From contig NZ_JASBRH010000021.1 of the NCBI RefSeq assembly GCF_029961155.1, forward strand, positions 1 to 64,000: a stretch of 64,000 nucleotides of DNA, in the 5' to 3' direction. The first letter of the stretch is position 1. The number at the start of each line of letters is the position of its first letter. Shown here one piece after another: positions 24,087-32,140 of this stretch. This stretch comes from Pontibacterium granulatum. GTDB lineage: Bacteria; Pseudomonadota; Gammaproteobacteria; Pseudomonadales; Balneatricaceae. The position numbers and the translations under genes were made by a program. The notes under the pieces are model-generated. The model was not told where the DNA came from and did not search any database. It saw only the letters and a list, made by a program, of their open reading frames with translations.

Positions 24087-25466
24087 ATGGATCTCTTCTC
24101 GCCACTGTCAAACGCGACGTTTCGCTGGCTTTTCTTCAGTCAGATAATTTCATTGCTGGGTACCGGGTTAACCACGGTTGCATTGGCATTGCTTGCCTAC
24201 GACTTGAACCCTGGCCATGCCGGCGCACTGTTGGGAAGCGCGCTGGCGATCAAAATGGTGGCGTATCTCGGCGTAGCGCCGGTGGTTGGCGGGTATGTGA
24301 GTCGCTTGCCCCGTAAGGCATGGCTGGCATCGTTGAATGTGGGGCGGGCGCTGGTCGTTGCATGCCTGCCGTTCGTCAGTGAAACCTGGCAGCTGTTCCT
24401 GCTGATCTTTCTTCTCAACGCTCTGGCCGCGGGCTACACGCCGGTTTACCAGGCGTTACTACCGGATATCCTGCCTGAAGAGAAACAGTATACCCGCGCA
24501 CTGTCCCTATCCCGCCTGGCGATGGAGATAGAGGCGTTGTTCAGCCCGATGTTGGCCGCGTTGCTGTTGCTCGTAGCGTCCTATGACCTCTTGTTTGTTC
24601 TCAATGCGGTGGCGTTTGCTGTTGCTGTCGGATTTGTGTTGGTGTCCGTGCTTCCGCAAGGCGTGGTCAGTGAGCGCAGTGGCGGTGTCTGGCATCACGT
24701 GAGCTTTGGCGTAAAGAGTTATCTGAAAACACCGCGTTTGCGAGGGGTGTTGTTGCTCAACCTGGCGCTGTCTGCAGCAGGCGCGATGATCATTGTAAAT
24801 ACGGTGGTCTACGTACGCAGCGTACTGGGGCTGGGTGAAGAGGCGGTGCCGCTGTTGATGGCGTCTGCGGGGGCGGGGTCTATGGTCGCGGCTTTGGTGC
24901 TGCCTAAGTTGTTGGAACGCTGGCCGGATCGTCCGGTTATGTTATGCGGCGGGGTGTTATTTGCGGTAGCTCTGATGTGTGGTTTGCTAGCGCCGGGGTA
25001 TGCGGGATTATTTCCAATCTGGTTTGTTATTGGTGTCGCAACTTCACTGGTGTTGATTCCAACAGGCCGTGTCGTGCGCGACTCCTGCAGTGCCGCTGAT
25101 CGCAACGATTACTTTGCCGCAAACTTCGCGCTAACCCATGGCATGTGGCTGGTGGGATACCTGTTGGCGGGGTGGTTGGGTAGCCTGTTGAGTATAACGA
25201 TGACGTTTTTGCTATTGGGGCTAGTGGCTTTTGCTGCCACGATTACCGCAAGCAGGGTATGGGGCCAGATGGATCAGAAGGTGCTGTGGCATGAGCACCA
25301 AGCGATGGAGCACCTGCATCCCCACGTGCACGACGAACACCATCAGCACGAGCACGAAGGATGGGAGGGGCCTGAGCCGCATGTGCATCCCCATCACCAC
25401 CCCAGGCAACGCCACCGTCATCCATTTGTGATTGATGAGCACCATGTGCATTGGCCGAAGCAGTAG
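24087..25466 (+). CDS. MFS transporter with histidine-rich C-terminal tail
   Basis: The start ATG 24087 follows CGGAGG. A 459-residue protein with about 12 membrane helices begins LSNATFRWLFFSQIISLLGTG and carries the cytoplasmic loop VSRLPRKAWL. Its last 75 residues hold about 20 histidines in clusters such as HEHQAMEHLHPHVHDEHHQH and HPHHHP. Nickel exporters of the NreB type have the same layout of an MFS core plus His-rich tail, so divalent metal efflux (Ni, Co or Zn) is likely but unproven. It is followed directly by a repeat array. Confidence 0.85.
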   Translation: MDLFSPLSNATFRWLFFSQIISLLGTGLTTVALALLAYDLNPGHAGALLGSALAIKMVAYLGVAPVVGGYVSRLPRKAWLASLNVGRALVVACLPFVSETWQLFLLIFLLNALAAGYTPVYQALLPDILPEEKQYTRALSLSRLAMEIEALFSPMLAALLLLVASYDLLFVLNAVAFAVAVGFVLVSVLPQGVVSERSGGVWHHVSFGVKSYLKTPRLRGVLLLNLALSAAGAMIIVNTVVYVRSVLGLGEEAVPLLMASAGAGSMVAALVLPKLLERWPDRPVMLCGGVLFAVALMCGLLAPGYAGLFPIWFVIGVATSLVLIPTGRVVRDSCSAADRNDYFAANFALTHGMWLVGYLLAGWLGSLLSITMTFLLLGLVAFAATITASRVWGQMDQKVLWHEHQAMEHLHPHVHDEHHQHEHEGWEGPEPHVHPHHHPRQRHRHPFVIDEHHVHWPKQ

Positions 25467-25476
25467 TGCTCTGTGT

Positions 25477-26120
25477 TGTAGGGCAGCTTTCCAGCTGCCG
25501 GCAGCCTGAAGGCTGCCCTACAGACGGGGCATGATTATCGGTAGCAGCCCGCTTTGAGGGCGATTTGAGGTATACAGCATCTAGCCATTGTTTGTCGCTT
25601 TCAAGCTGCGTGTTAACGGGCATATTGTAGGGCAGCTTTCAAGCTGCCGGCAGCCTGAAGGTTGCCCTACAGACGGGGCAGATTATCAGTAGCAGCCCGC
25701 TCTGAGGGCGACTTGAGGTATACGCCATCTAGCCACTGTTTGTCGCTTTCAAGCCGCTGTGTTATCGAGCAAATTGTAGGGCAGCTTTCAAGCTGCCGGC
25801 AGCCTGAAGGCTGCCCTACAGACGGGGCATGATTATCAGTAGCAGCCCGCTCTGAGTGCGACTTGAGGTATACAGCATCTAGCCATTGTTTGTCGCTTTC
25901 AAGCCGCTGTGTTATCGAGCATATTGTAGGGCAGCTTTTAAGCTGCCGGCAGCCTGAAGTTTGCCCCACAGACGGGGCATGATTATTGGAAGCAGCCCGC
26001 ACTGAGGGCGAGTTGAGGTATACAGCATTTAGCCACTGTTTGTTGCTTTCAAGCTGCTGTGTTGTCGAGCATATTGTAGGGCAGCTTTCAAGCTGCCGGC
26101 AGCCTGAAGGCTGCCCTGCA
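25477..26120. repeat. Tandem array of five REP pairs with 149-150 bp period
   Basis: TGTAGGGCAGCTTTC-type double hairpins start at 25477, 25626, 25775, 25925 and 26075. Four intervening copies of a second family (GTAGCAGCCCGCTCTGAGGGCGAC type) lie near 25540, 25690, 25840 and 25990. The spacer contains GAGGTATACAGCATCTAGCC. The array separates the MFS gene from lapD, which converges on it. Confidence 0.92.
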
Positions 26121-26137
26121 AAGGTAGGTCTGGTTGC

Positions 26138-26173
26138 CGTGTGTTGGCCACCGCAACGCGGTGCCCAACACAC
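26138..26173. repeat. GTGTTGG palindrome of the GTAGGTTGG repeat family
   Basis: GTGTTGGCCACCGC and its partner GCGGTGCCCAACACAC form an imperfect hairpin just after the stop of lapD. It is related to the repeats at 990-1067 and 48865-48930. Confidence 0.7.
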
Positions 26174-26181
26174 TCTCTAAA

Positions 26182-28140
26182 TTAACCTTCCAGTGCCTTC
26201 GGGCGACCGTGCAGCCAGCCCTGGGTACCGTCAATCTGCAGCTGATTCAGCTCGTTCAGCTGAGTCTCACGCTCGATATGTTCCGCATACGCCTTGATAC
26301 TCAAGCTGTGCGCAATACTGATCAGGCTACTCACGAAGAAGCGGTCTTCCGCGTGCTGGTCGATCTTGCGGATCAGCGAGCCATCAATCTTGATGTAGTC
26401 CGGCTGTAACGTGTAGAGGTACGCAAAACCAGCCGGGTGGATGCCGAAGTTATCGACACCAAACTCCATGCCGTTTGCTTTCATCATCTCGCGGAAATGG
26501 CGCACATCGCTCAGGTTGTTGAGGATCGCGCTTTCGCTCACCTCAACATGCAGGTGGTGTTTGTGTTCGCTATCGGCAACCTGAGTCTTAAACCAGTTCA
26601 CAAACGCTTTATCACGCACGGCGTCTGCACTCAGGTTGATCGCTAATGTGCCGCAGTTTGGATGTTGGCGGGCATGTTCGAGCGCACGCTGAATCACGGC
26701 GCGGTCCAGCATTACCATCAGGCCAAGTTCTTTGATAACACTCAGGAACTCACCGGCGGTGCACGGTGTGCCTTTCTGATCGAGAATGCGGGCCAGCAGC
26801 TCCTGCTGAGTAGGCTCTGGACTTTCTTTACTGCACACCAATGGCAGGGTCTGCAGGAAGATCTGTGCGTTGTTTATAGAATCGGCGACGTGTTGGTGCC
26901 ATGCGGTGCTGTCTCGCAGGGCTTTCTCATCAGAGCCGTACATTACGTAGTTCTGGTCCTGCTCTTCCGCCTCACTCAATGCCAGGCGGGCTTCGGTGAG
27001 CAGTGGGTTGCAGCGGGTTGTGTCGTTGGCGTGAGCCAAACCGATATGGATCGGCCAGTGGCGCTCGATAACTGTAGAGCCGCTCAGTGCCTCGAAATTA
27101 GCCTGCAGATCAGCACACAGCTGGTTTACGGTGCGCTTCAGACTGTCATCATCCATTCGCTGCAGTAGCAGAACAAAGTCTGCGCCGGTCAAGCGCCCCA
27201 GAATGCTTTGATCGGATGCCTGGGCGAGCTTCTCCAACTTGCAGGCAACAACCTTGATATAGTTGCTGGCTTTTTCCATACCCAGATCGCGGTTCAGGCG
27301 CGTAAGATCGGTAATGCGCAGGTAGAGCAGGGTGCCGTTGCCGAAATCCTGGCGGTAATCCAGACGCTCGGTAAGCTGTGCTTCGGCGGCGCGCTGGTTG
27401 GGCAGGCCGGTCAGGCTGTCCTGGTAGGCGGTGCGGCGCAGGTCTTCGATGTGGCGGCTCTGCTCGTCAAACATCAGGCGAACCTGTTTCACCATCTGGT
27501 TCATCGCGGTGACCACGCGTTTCAGCTCGCGGGTGCCGGGGATGCTGGATTGCTCGATAAAGCGCTTCTCACTCAGGGCCAGGGCCTGGGCTTCCACGCC
27601 TTTCAGCGGGCTTAGGATATACGTCAGCAGGGCGCCGATGGCGACAGCGCTGAGCGCGGCCAAAATGCCAAACCAGATCAGGGTGTTCTGAATCCCGTGC
27701 CAGAGTTTTGCATAGGCGTAACCGGCGCGGCTCTGAACGTGTACGCTGCCGATCTTGCTCCACTGGTGGGTTACATCACGGGTCATCTGAGGCGGAGTGA
27801 TCTGAAACAGGTTGGTAAACCAAGTGGGTACATCGTCATCAATACGTGGAGGCGTGGTTTTTGAGTACAGGATCTTGCCGCTGTTGTCGCTGATGTCGAT
27901 ACGTTGGTAGAAACCGCTGTCGAAGATGGCGTTCACGGTTGTTTCGATGGCGGCAATATCGTTCTGTGCAATGGCGGGCGCAAGATAAAGCCCCAGATGC
28001 GTGGCGGCGTCCTGGCCGTGGGATTGCAGCTGGTTTAACAGCATCGTCTTGGAGCTGTTGGACATAAGGTAGGCGGAACCCAGCAGCAGGGCGATCAACA
28101 CTGCAAAGGACGCGGCTACAAGTTGCTTAACAAGACTCAT
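26182..28140 (-). CDS. lapD: LapD-like c-di-GMP receptor with degenerate GGDEF and EAL domains
   Basis: A 652-residue inner-membrane protein: TM1 (about 7-25), a periplasmic LapD/MoxY-type domain (to about 150), TM2 (about 155-175), HAMP, GGDEF-like and EAL-like domains. Both enzymatic motifs are lost. GGDEF reads TGADF (318-322), and the EAL position reads ELL near 447. This matches LapD, which binds c-di-GMP without making or cutting it and sequesters the periplasmic protease LapG. It lies 15 bp after lapG on the same strand. High c-di-GMP would hold LapG and keep a large adhesin on the surface. No LapA-type adhesin gene is in the window. Confidence 0.93.
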   Translation of the reverse strand: MSLVKQLVAASFAVLIALLLGSAYLMSNSSKTMLLNQLQSHGQDAATHLGLYLAPAIAQNDIAAIETTVNAIFDSGFYQRIDISDNSGKILYSKTTPPRIDDDVPTWFTNLFQITPPQMTRDVTHQWSKIGSVHVQSRAGYAYAKLWHGIQNTLIWFGILAALSAVAIGALLTYILSPLKGVEAQALALSEKRFIEQSSIPGTRELKRVVTAMNQMVKQVRLMFDEQSRHIEDLRRTAYQDSLTGLPNQRAAEAQLTERLDYRQDFGNGTLLYLRITDLTRLNRDLGMEKASNYIKVVACKLEKLAQASDQSILGRLTGADFVLLLQRMDDDSLKRTVNQLCADLQANFEALSGSTVIERHWPIHIGLAHANDTTRCNPLLTEARLALSEAEEQDQNYVMYGSDEKALRDSTAWHQHVADSINNAQIFLQTLPLVCSKESPEPTQQELLARILDQKGTPCTAGEFLSVIKELGLMVMLDRAVIQRALEHARQHPNCGTLAINLSADAVRDKAFVNWFKTQVADSEHKHHLHVEVSESAILNNLSDVRHFREMMKANGMEFGVDNFGIHPAGFAYLYTLQPDYIKIDGSLIRKIDQHAEDRFFVSSLISIAHSLSIKAYAEHIERETQLNELNQLQIDGTQGWLHGRPKALEG

Positions 28141-28155
28141 TGTATGCTCTCCCAG

Positions 28156-28878
28156 CTATTCAACAGAGTTCACTGTCTGGTTCTCAAGCCGCGAACGTAG
28201 CTTGACCCAGTGTTCCAATCGATCAGAAGTACCGATAATTTCGGCGCGGCGTCCCTTTTTGGATAACCAGAGGTTGTCACCGTTAAAGCTGTACACGTGA
28301 ATCAGGTCGGGACGTTTGTTTGCCGGTTTGATCTGCGGGATCAGATTGTCCAGTACCAGTGGCATCGCGGATGGTGTTTTGTAATAGGTCAACACCATGT
28401 GTGCCTGGTTGTACTCCACCGCTTTAACGTAGGCGATGCTCATCTTGCTATCCGGCACACCTACCTCACGCAGGGTGTAGTACTTGGCGATGGAGAAGTC
28501 TTCGCAGTCGCCGCCATTGGTGATCAGAAACTCCACCGGTGTGGCCCAGTAGTCCTCTTTCTTCCAATGGTTGATGTCATCTACGAAGCGCAGCTGGTTA
28601 AAGAAATCGTTAACCTTACGCAGCTTCACAGCTTCGGAATCGCGCTTGATGCTTTTAATCAGCTGTTGCCAGCTCTGTAAGCGAAGCTTGGCCTGGGGTC
28701 CATACTCGCGTCCAAGCTTTTCGATATAGGCTTTAGACAGGCGAACGCTCTGGTGGCTGTCCCCGAGGGTGGCAACAGAGAGGCAGAAGGCGAAAATAGC
28801 CAGTAATAGGTACAGGCCCAGGCTGCCCGGTCGGGTGTGGTTTGAGACTCCGGAATTGGGGCGTGCGCGTTCAGCCAC
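28156..28878 (-). CDS. lapG: LapG-like periplasmic cysteine protease
   Basis: A 240-residue transglutaminase-like cysteine protease (DUF920/LapG family). The catalytic triad is visible as C125 in NGGDCEDFS, H160 in NQAHMVLTYY and D177 in VLDNLIP. An N-terminal hydrophobic segment (about residues 20-37) exports it. The start is GTG with AAGGAGG immediately upstream. LapG cleaves the N-terminal retention module of LapA-type adhesins and is inhibited by LapD when c-di-GMP is high. It is co-oriented with lapD, while the presumed adhesin substrate must lie elsewhere. Confidence 0.94.
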   Translation of the reverse strand: MAERARPNSGVSNHTRPGSLGLYLLLAIFAFCLSVATLGDSHQSVRLSKAYIEKLGREYGPQAKLRLQSWQQLIKSIKRDSEAVKLRKVNDFFNQLRFVDDINHWKKEDYWATPVEFLITNGGDCEDFSIAKYYTLREVGVPDSKMSIAYVKAVEYNQAHMVLTYYKTPSAMPLVLDNLIPQIKPANKRPDLIHVYSFNGDNLWLSKKGRRAEIIGTSDRLEHWVKLRSRLENQTVNSVE

Positions 28879-29024
28879 AAAGCCTCCTTGCGTTAAAGTG
28901 AGGAGCGATCCGCGATTATCTGGCTGTGATATACAAATCAGCAGATCAGCACAGCATCAGCTAGGCAGTATAGCTGCACTCATCAGAAAGGCCTTTGCCG
29001 GTAAATGACCGGCACAAACCGAGG

Positions 29025-30371
29025 TTAGTGCCGGCTGAAACTCGTCTGTCGTTTTCCGTCCTTGTGGTACATCGATATCCAGCCAAGTGCGAGAATCACC
29101 ATAAAGGTGGCGGCGTTGGCTGGAATCTGCAGGTTGAAATCGACGGTTGAATGGATGCCCAGGGCAATAATAGCCATGATCGCGGTGAAGGATAACCCGC
29201 GCATCAGCGTATCCTTGCGCTGCCACTGGGCGCGCAGTGCCACTATAAAAGTAAGCAGTACCGCCAGTAGCAGTGGCATAAAGCCAATCAATCCAAACTC
29301 GATGGCAAACTGCAGGTAGTCGTTGTGGGCATGATCAAAGTAGATGCGGATATCCTGATGGCGATACTCCGGGAATACGCCATAAAATGAACCCGGCCCA
29401 GTGCCGGTGATCAGGTTGTCCTTTAGGAGGGGCAGTGCTTGTTCGTTTACCTCATCACGAGCGATCGTGTTCCTGGTGGTATTTTCGATACGGTTAACCA
29501 CTTTCTCCACGCCAAAGAACGTACCCACCACAACCAGGTCGATGATGATCAGGCTGGTGAGCAGAATAACGGTGGCACGCGAGGCGCGTTTGCTCAGTAT
29601 CAGGGCAATCACACCGGCAAGGGACATGCTGGCAAAGAATGCGGTGTTGCCCATGCGGGAGTGGGTCATCACCAGTGCTGCAACCATTATCACCAGGCCA
29701 ATACGCACGCGGGCCTTAGTGCCCAGCAGAGCCTCCAGCGTGCGGCGGCCAAAGTCGCGCCAGCTACCGGCTGAATTGTCTTTCAGGCTGGCGATCATAA
29801 AGCCGATACCGACCGCCAGGCAAAGTTCGAGATATCCCGCGAGGTGGTTGCGGTTGATAAAGGTACCGGTTGCCACGCCCTTGTACGCTTCTTTTGGCAG
29901 GAAGAGTACGTATTCGATGCCGGATAAGGTCATCAGGCTGCCGTAGATCGCCTGGCAGATACCGGAAATAATCAGCGTGTATACAACAATTTTTATGCGG
30001 CGGCGCGACTTCAAAAGCAGCAGGGTTAAAGCAAACAGTGCCGTTAGCGCGAGGCCTAAAATCAGTTGTTGAAGGGTGCGTGCGGGGTCAAGCGAGCCGC
30101 CCTGACTGTTGTCCAAATAGAAACTGGTAAATACCCAGCCCTGGACGAGCGTAAATAATCCCAGTACCGGCCACGCCTTGCGAAAAGCGCGGGGTAAAGG
30201 CTGTTGGTTCTGAAGGTGTTTAATGCCCCACCACGCACACAAGCCAAAAGTGGCGACGCACAATACGGCTACAGCCCAAGGACGGTTGCTGCCCAGTGGG
30301 ATAGGCAGCCAAAACAGCAAACCACAAAACAGGTAAAAGATCGGACGGTCTGAGGCGATTGCGCGGGACAT
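29025..30371 (-). CDS. O-antigen ligase/polymerase-family membrane protein
   Basis: A 448-residue polytopic protein with about 10-12 helices. The Wzy_C/WaaL signature appears in MTHSRMGNTAFF, the periplasmic ITGTGPGSFYGVFPEY and the conserved HAHNDYLQFAIEFGLIGF. The family transfers or polymerises lipid-linked glycans on the periplasmic face. A separate Wzy candidate lies in the main locus, so this may ligate a surface polymer or glycosylate a protein (inference). It sits between the small Ala/Gln repeat protein and lapG on the same strand. Paired inverted repeats around 28996-29034 follow its stop but lack a U-tract. Confidence 0.88.
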   Translation of the reverse strand: MSRAIASDRPIFYLFCGLLFWLPIPLGSNRPWAVAVLCVATFGLCAWWGIKHLQNQQPLPRAFRKAWPVLGLFTLVQGWVFTSFYLDNSQGGSLDPARTLQQLILGLALTALFALTLLLLKSRRRIKIVVYTLIISGICQAIYGSLMTLSGIEYVLFLPKEAYKGVATGTFINRNHLAGYLELCLAVGIGFMIASLKDNSAGSWRDFGRRTLEALLGTKARVRIGLVIMVAALVMTHSRMGNTAFFASMSLAGVIALILSKRASRATVILLTSLIIIDLVVVGTFFGVEKVVNRIENTTRNTIARDEVNEQALPLLKDNLITGTGPGSFYGVFPEYRHQDIRIYFDHAHNDYLQFAIEFGLIGFMPLLLAVLLTFIVALRAQWQRKDTLMRGLSFTAIMAIIALGIHSTVDFNLQIPANAATFMVILALGWISMYHKDGKRQTSFSRH

Positions 30372-30400
30372 GGTAACTACAAGCTAAAGAAAAAGACAAA

Positions 30401-30426
30401 AAGAAAGCGCAATAATGCGCTTTCTT
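30401..30426 (-). terminator. Terminator after the small Ala/Gln repeat gene
   Basis: The stem AAGAAAGCGCA pairs with TGCGCTTTCTT across a four-base loop. Read on the minus strand it ends in CTTTCTTTTTGTCTTTTTC, a good U-tract. Confidence 0.85.
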
Positions 30427-30450
30427 TACAACAGTCGCGGCACGTGACTA

Positions 30451-31044
30451 TTAAGTCGGGCTTCCGCTAGTACCACCGGACGCACTTGGAGCCGGAGCAG
30501 GTGGTGCGTTAAACGTTGGTGCAGGCGCAGCCGGTGTTGGTACTACTGCAGTAGGTACAACCGTAGCAACCGCTTGAGTAATGGCTGCGGCTTCAGTAGG
30601 AGCTGCTTGAGTTACTGCCTGAGCAACGGCAGCGGCTTGCTCTGGAGCTGCCTGTGCAGCTGCCTGTGCAACAGCTGCAGCCTGGGCTGGAGCCGCCTGG
30701 GTTACAGCTTGGGCAATGGCAGCAGCCTGTGCTGGAGCTGCCTGTGCAGCTGCCTGTGCAACAGCTGCCGCCTGGGCTGGAGCGGCTTCTGCTGCTGCTT
30801 GAGCGATAGCTGCTGCCTGAGTAGGAGCTACCTGTGCTGCTGCGGCTACTGCCTGGGCAGCCATGGCTGGGTTTGCTGCAGCAATCTGTGCAACAGCCTG
30901 TGCAACACTCAAACCTTCAGCTTCAGCATTTGCGATGATCTGATCCATTGGCAGGCCTGCATCCAGGTCCGCTTGAACGTCAGCATAGGCAGAGCACAGT
31001 GGGATCATCATCCCTGCCAGTGCTCCAATAAGTACTCGGCGCAT
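30451..31044 (-). CDS. Small secreted Ala/Gln-rich repeat protein
   Basis: Not a named family. The ATG at 31044 is preferred because GGAG lies eight bases upstream, and a GTG at 31053 is the alternative. A signal peptide (RRVLIGALAGMMIPLCSAYA) is followed by NAEAEGLSVAQAVAQIAAAN. Six 15-residue repeats of the type APAQAAAVAQAAAQA come next, then a Pro/Ala/Ser/Gly-rich tail. The composition suggests an extended helical cell-surface or matrix protein. It is monocistronic with a strong terminator and neighbours the ligase-like gene and lapGD. Function unknown. Confidence 0.78.
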   Translation of the reverse strand: MRRVLIGALAGMMIPLCSAYADVQADLDAGLPMDQIIANAEAEGLSVAQAVAQIAAANPAMAAQAVAAAAQVAPTQAAAIAQAAAEAAPAQAAAVAQAAAQAAPAQAAAIAQAVTQAAPAQAAAVAQAAAQAAPEQAAAVAQAVTQAAPTEAAAITQAVATVVPTAVVPTPAAPAPTFNAPPAPAPSASGGTSGSPT

Positions 31045-31053
31045 GATTTTCAC

Positions 31054-32140
31054 TCCATGAGAGGCGTTTCAAACAAAAATATAAGTGCTGGGATTGTACC
31101 GGCAGACGGAAATCACTGTAAACCATAAAGTGTGACTATTGGGTGAAAAGTGCGCGGAAATTTTGAGGGTAGAACATGTTGGCTGGCGTCTATAAGAGGG
31201 GGGGAATTTGGTGAGGTGGTTCACACTAGATCCTGTAAGGCCGTCCTTCAGAGGGGGGCAAGCATGCTGCTCTGGCTGATACGGCGTTACAAACCTACTC
31301 AAATGCTCATTTACATTTACACATTGTGGGGCCGCTTTTAGAGGGTATCGCAAAACTACTGCGCTTGCTGATATGGTGTTAAAAATCTGCTCGAAATGAT
31401 CATTTACACCTATACATTGTAGGGCAGTTTTTAAGCTGCCGGCAGCGTCAATGCTGCCCTACAAATCCCTATTAGTCTGTGCCGCCCTAAATGCGTTTTC
31501 GCAGCTTTTTGCCTTGTATAAGCTACGCTCATTACGTTTTACAACACCCTCTTTAAGCTGCCAGCAGCGTGATCGCTGCTCTACAAATTCCCATCAGGTA
31601 CAGCCAATAACAAAAACTGTACGCATTCTCATGCAGAGCTGGGAACGAGGAGAAAGGTAGCTTTCCCTGCTAATCAACGATGAACCTTTTTAAAGTCATA
31701 CAACCGAAATAGTTTTTCAATATCATCGTTAGGACTGCACGGGCGATAACATCGGGAATGATGCCCAGAATTTAAACGTGCGTTTAATGCGTCGCGCAGA
31801 GGGTGTCACATCTGGGCGTTAAGAATTTCTTCGGTTTTCACGCCATGGGGCTATCCCGCAACGATATGATGTTTGTATAATCCTTCGCCTGCTGTCGCCA
31901 GCATAATATGGAAGTGGTTTGGATTTAGTGGCGGATATAGGCAAGCACCGGATTGCATTGCGCGCAGTGCGTATTTTTCCCTTTTGTTTGTCCTCTCGCT
32001 CCTAATTCATACGCACACCCAAGTATAGCCAAACCTTTTGTTGTATCTAGAAAAAGGTGGCGTGTAATGATTTAAACGCTTGGTTGCAGTGAACAGGTTG
32101 TAAAGCCGCCAAGTGGTAAGCAAGGGAACGATGTGTACAG
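31054..32140. promoter_or_regulatory. Long gene-free region upstream of the exopolysaccharide locus
   Basis: About 1.09 kb without a supportable gene. It contains one intact TGTAGGGCAG double hairpin at 31418-31463 and decayed copies near 31306-31340 and 31551-31588. From 31680 to 32140 the sequence is unique and would be the leader/promoter of the polysaccharide operon. A TATAAT hexamer lies at 31876-31881, without a good -35 at 17 bp. No ops/JUMPstart element with the exact GGCGGTAG core was found. Confidence 0.45.

Noticed and set aside
25667-26173. A 168-residue minus-strand frame made of repeated blocks
   Set aside because: Its repetition comes entirely from the intergenic 150-bp REP array, so it is not a gene.
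28996-29034. Overlapping inverted repeats after the O-antigen ligase-like gene as a terminator
   Set aside because: The stems are good but neither is followed by a U-tract on the minus strand. At most it is a processing or stability hairpin.
31860-31890. A full sigma-70 promoter for the polysaccharide locus at the TATAAT hexamer
   Set aside because: No acceptable -35 hexamer lies 16-18 bp upstream, so it was kept only as a note in the region description.
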